A program made the position numbers and the translations under genes. A stretch of DNA of 64,000 bases from Allocoprococcus sp004560705 (GTDB lineage: Bacteria > Bacillota > Clostridia > Lachnospirales > Lachnospiraceae): the NCBI RefSeq assembly GCF_052065755.1, contig NZ_JBQHTK010000010.1, positions 14,770 to 78,769 on the forward strand. Direction: 5' to 3'. Of the stretch, positions 62,920 through 64,000 are shown in pieces. How positions within the stretch are numbered: the stretch's first letter is position 1; each line of letters starts with the position of its first letter. The notes below the pieces were generated by a model, which was not told the origin of the DNA, searched no databases, and saw nothing but the letters and a program-made list of their open reading frames with translations.

Positions 62920-63438
62920 TCACGGAACCTGTCCCCACAAAACCATCAACATGGTTGCTGCCGCAAGAGCCGGTCCAAATGGAATTACTCCACCCTTTCC
63001 CTCACGGCTCTTATAACTTATAAGCAATATAACCAAACCGAAAATACATGCAAAGAACAATGCATACAATGATAAATTCATACCAAGATACAGTCCCATG
63101 ACAGCAATTAATTTCACATCACCGCCGCCAAGGCTTTCTTTTTTAAAGATTTGCTCAATAAGAATGGAAAGAATAAGTACGCCGCCGCCGTATACTACAG
63201 CAGCCAGTAAATGCACAGCAATACCACTCCATCCACCATAATCCTGATATGCAAATGGTATTGCCATGCACCATGCAATTACAGAGATTCCCAGACATTT
63301 ATCCGGAATCCTGTATCTTTTCAGATCTTCTACTGACAAATATAGCAGACAGAAGAAAAATACCAGATTTCTCAGGTTTAACGCTATTGAATCATATTCC
63401 ATGAGGCCATGAAAGACACTACTTGGATTTTGAATCAT
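62920..63438 (-). CDS. A24 family prepilin-type peptidase
   Basis: A 172-residue polytopic aspartyl peptidase of the CpaA/TadV size class, lacking the N-methylation domain of full PilD. The two catalytic aspartates are in LSVEDLKRYRIPDK and SLGGGDVKLIAVMG. The start at 63438 (MIQNPSSVFHG) follows GGAGG by 6 bases and overlaps the signal-peptidase stop by 20 bases. Such enzymes process prepilins of Tad/Flp or competence pili; no pilin gene is in the window. Confidence 0.85.
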   Translation of the reverse strand: MIQNPSSVFHGLMEYDSIALNLRNLVFFFCLLYLSVEDLKRYRIPDKCLGISVIAWCMAIPFAYQDYGGWSGIAVHLLAAVVYGGGVLILSILIEQIFKKESLGGGDVKLIAVMGLYLGMNLSLYALFFACIFGLVILLISYKSREGKGGVIPFGPALAAATMLMVLWGQVP

Positions 63439-63769
63439 TCTTTTCCTCCTCTTCTTCTGCCCTTTTCTTACGAATCGCTTCCACAGCTTCCCGCACAGCC
63501 GCTTCTTCCTCTTCACGAATAATACCTTTTGTAACTTTAACAGAATAGATCAAGTTATAGATCAGTATAAAGAACAAAGGAAGGAGAATAAGCGGTATAA
63601 AAATCAAAGGATTGGACAGCAGATGTACTGCAACTCCCAACGGATATGAAATGCAGATAACTTTACCAATCACATCTTCTTCCGAAGTTAAATACGGATC
63701 CTCTGTCTGGTTTGCATCTCCTTTTGTCACAAAAATGTGTCTTGCACCATCATTTTGGACCGATGTCAC
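63419..63769 (-). pseudogene. Signal peptidase I, N-terminally truncated
   Basis: The remaining 116 residues keep the C-terminal part of a SipW-like signal peptidase (ARHIFVTKGDANQTEDPYLT, then IGKVI), a C-terminal membrane helix (LIFIPLILLPLFFILIYNLI) and a charged tail. The catalytic serine and lysine region and the first helix are missing. Upstream sequence is transposase, so a mobile element has replaced the 5' end. Confidence 0.8.
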
Positions 63770-64000
63770 ACGATCCCAACAGTTTCCTCTACATTAGCCA
63801 CATAGCCGCGATATTCTTTCCCTGCTTTCCTTCGGTATGTAGCCTCAGGATCAGTTGGATTTAACAGCATGGTTGAATTGCCGAGGTTATCTTCCTTAGT
63901 AATCCAGCGACGTTTTCCCTGTTCGACAATGGACTGCTCTGAAAAACAGCGAATAAAAAGTTCATACTCAGAGACATCTTCGAATCCTGTTTTGGTGATA
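63766..64000 (-). mobile_element. Transposase fragment (IS1182-like), cut by the window edge
   Basis: 78 codons are open from the right edge to TGA at 63766-63768. They include QGKRRWITKEDNLGNSTMLL, NPTDPEATYRRKAGKEYRGY and VANVEE, a stretch characteristic of IS1182-type transposases. The frame ends abruptly a few residues later, at the junction with the signal peptidase remnant. The rest may continue outside the window. Confidence 0.7.

Overview
The window looks like chromosome from a low-to-moderate GC, strictly anaerobic Firmicute, most likely a Lachnospiraceae-type gut Clostridium relative. The evidence is the str/rpo gene order, Gram-positive ribosome binding sites, a group A [FeFe] hydrogenase with a flavoprotein partner, an LCP wall-assembly protein, LrgAB, an L10 leader and a NiCo riboswitch. 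No rRNA, tRNA or CRISPR array was found. Most genes run on the minus strand. Species cannot be named from the sequence alone.

Region 1 (1-6.4 kb): the 5' part of tex, two gene remnants, a TetR regulator, glycerol kinase and aldose epimerase. Between glpK and galM lies a tandemly duplicated unit of about 170 bp. Each copy carries a consensus promoter and, about 90 nt later, a strong terminator. Region 2 (6.6-14.2 kb): a two-gene [FeFe] hydrogenase operon, lrgAB, and three lipid genes (diacylglycerol kinase family, glycerophosphodiesterase, PAP2). Region 3 (14.2-26.2 kb): a fused SfsA-MutY gene, a DeoR regulator, and an acid-sugar cluster (KdgT-type permease, DUF1537 kinase, PdxA2). A triose-phosphate-isomerase-like gene diverges from this cluster across an array of TTTCGTT operator-like repeats. 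Next come a sensor protein whose GGDEF domain stops short, a PfkB kinase, a phosphopantetheinyl transferase and a NiCo-riboswitch-controlled cation exporter.

Region 4 (26.5-57 kb): the translation/transcription core on the minus strand, with the str operon (rpsL, rpsG, fusA, tuf) and rpmG-secE-nusG-rplK-rplA-rplJ-rplL-rpoB-rpoC. An LCP gene, a prolidase-like gene and a complete oligopeptide ABC operon sit between the two blocks. The peptide operon starts with its own M24 peptidase. A strong promoter and a roughly 270-nt structured leader ending in an intrinsic terminator precede it. The rplA/rplJ junction has been invaded by an HTH-Uma2 gene and an IS1634-type element flanked by identical 133-bp direct repeats.

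Region 5 (57-64 kb): polyphosphate kinase, followed by a decaying zone. It holds a YfcC-type transporter with an ATA start and an apparent internal deletion, a half-length DegV, a second HTH-Uma2 gene with a palindromic operator inside its promoter, frameshifted AAA-ATPase and AraC remnants, a prepilin-type peptidase, and a signal peptidase cut by a transposase fragment at the window edge.

The best candidates for undescribed biology are the duplicated promoter-RNA-terminator unit before glpK, the attenuator-like leader of the peptide-uptake operon, the SfsA-MutY fusion, and the HTH-Uma2 genes.
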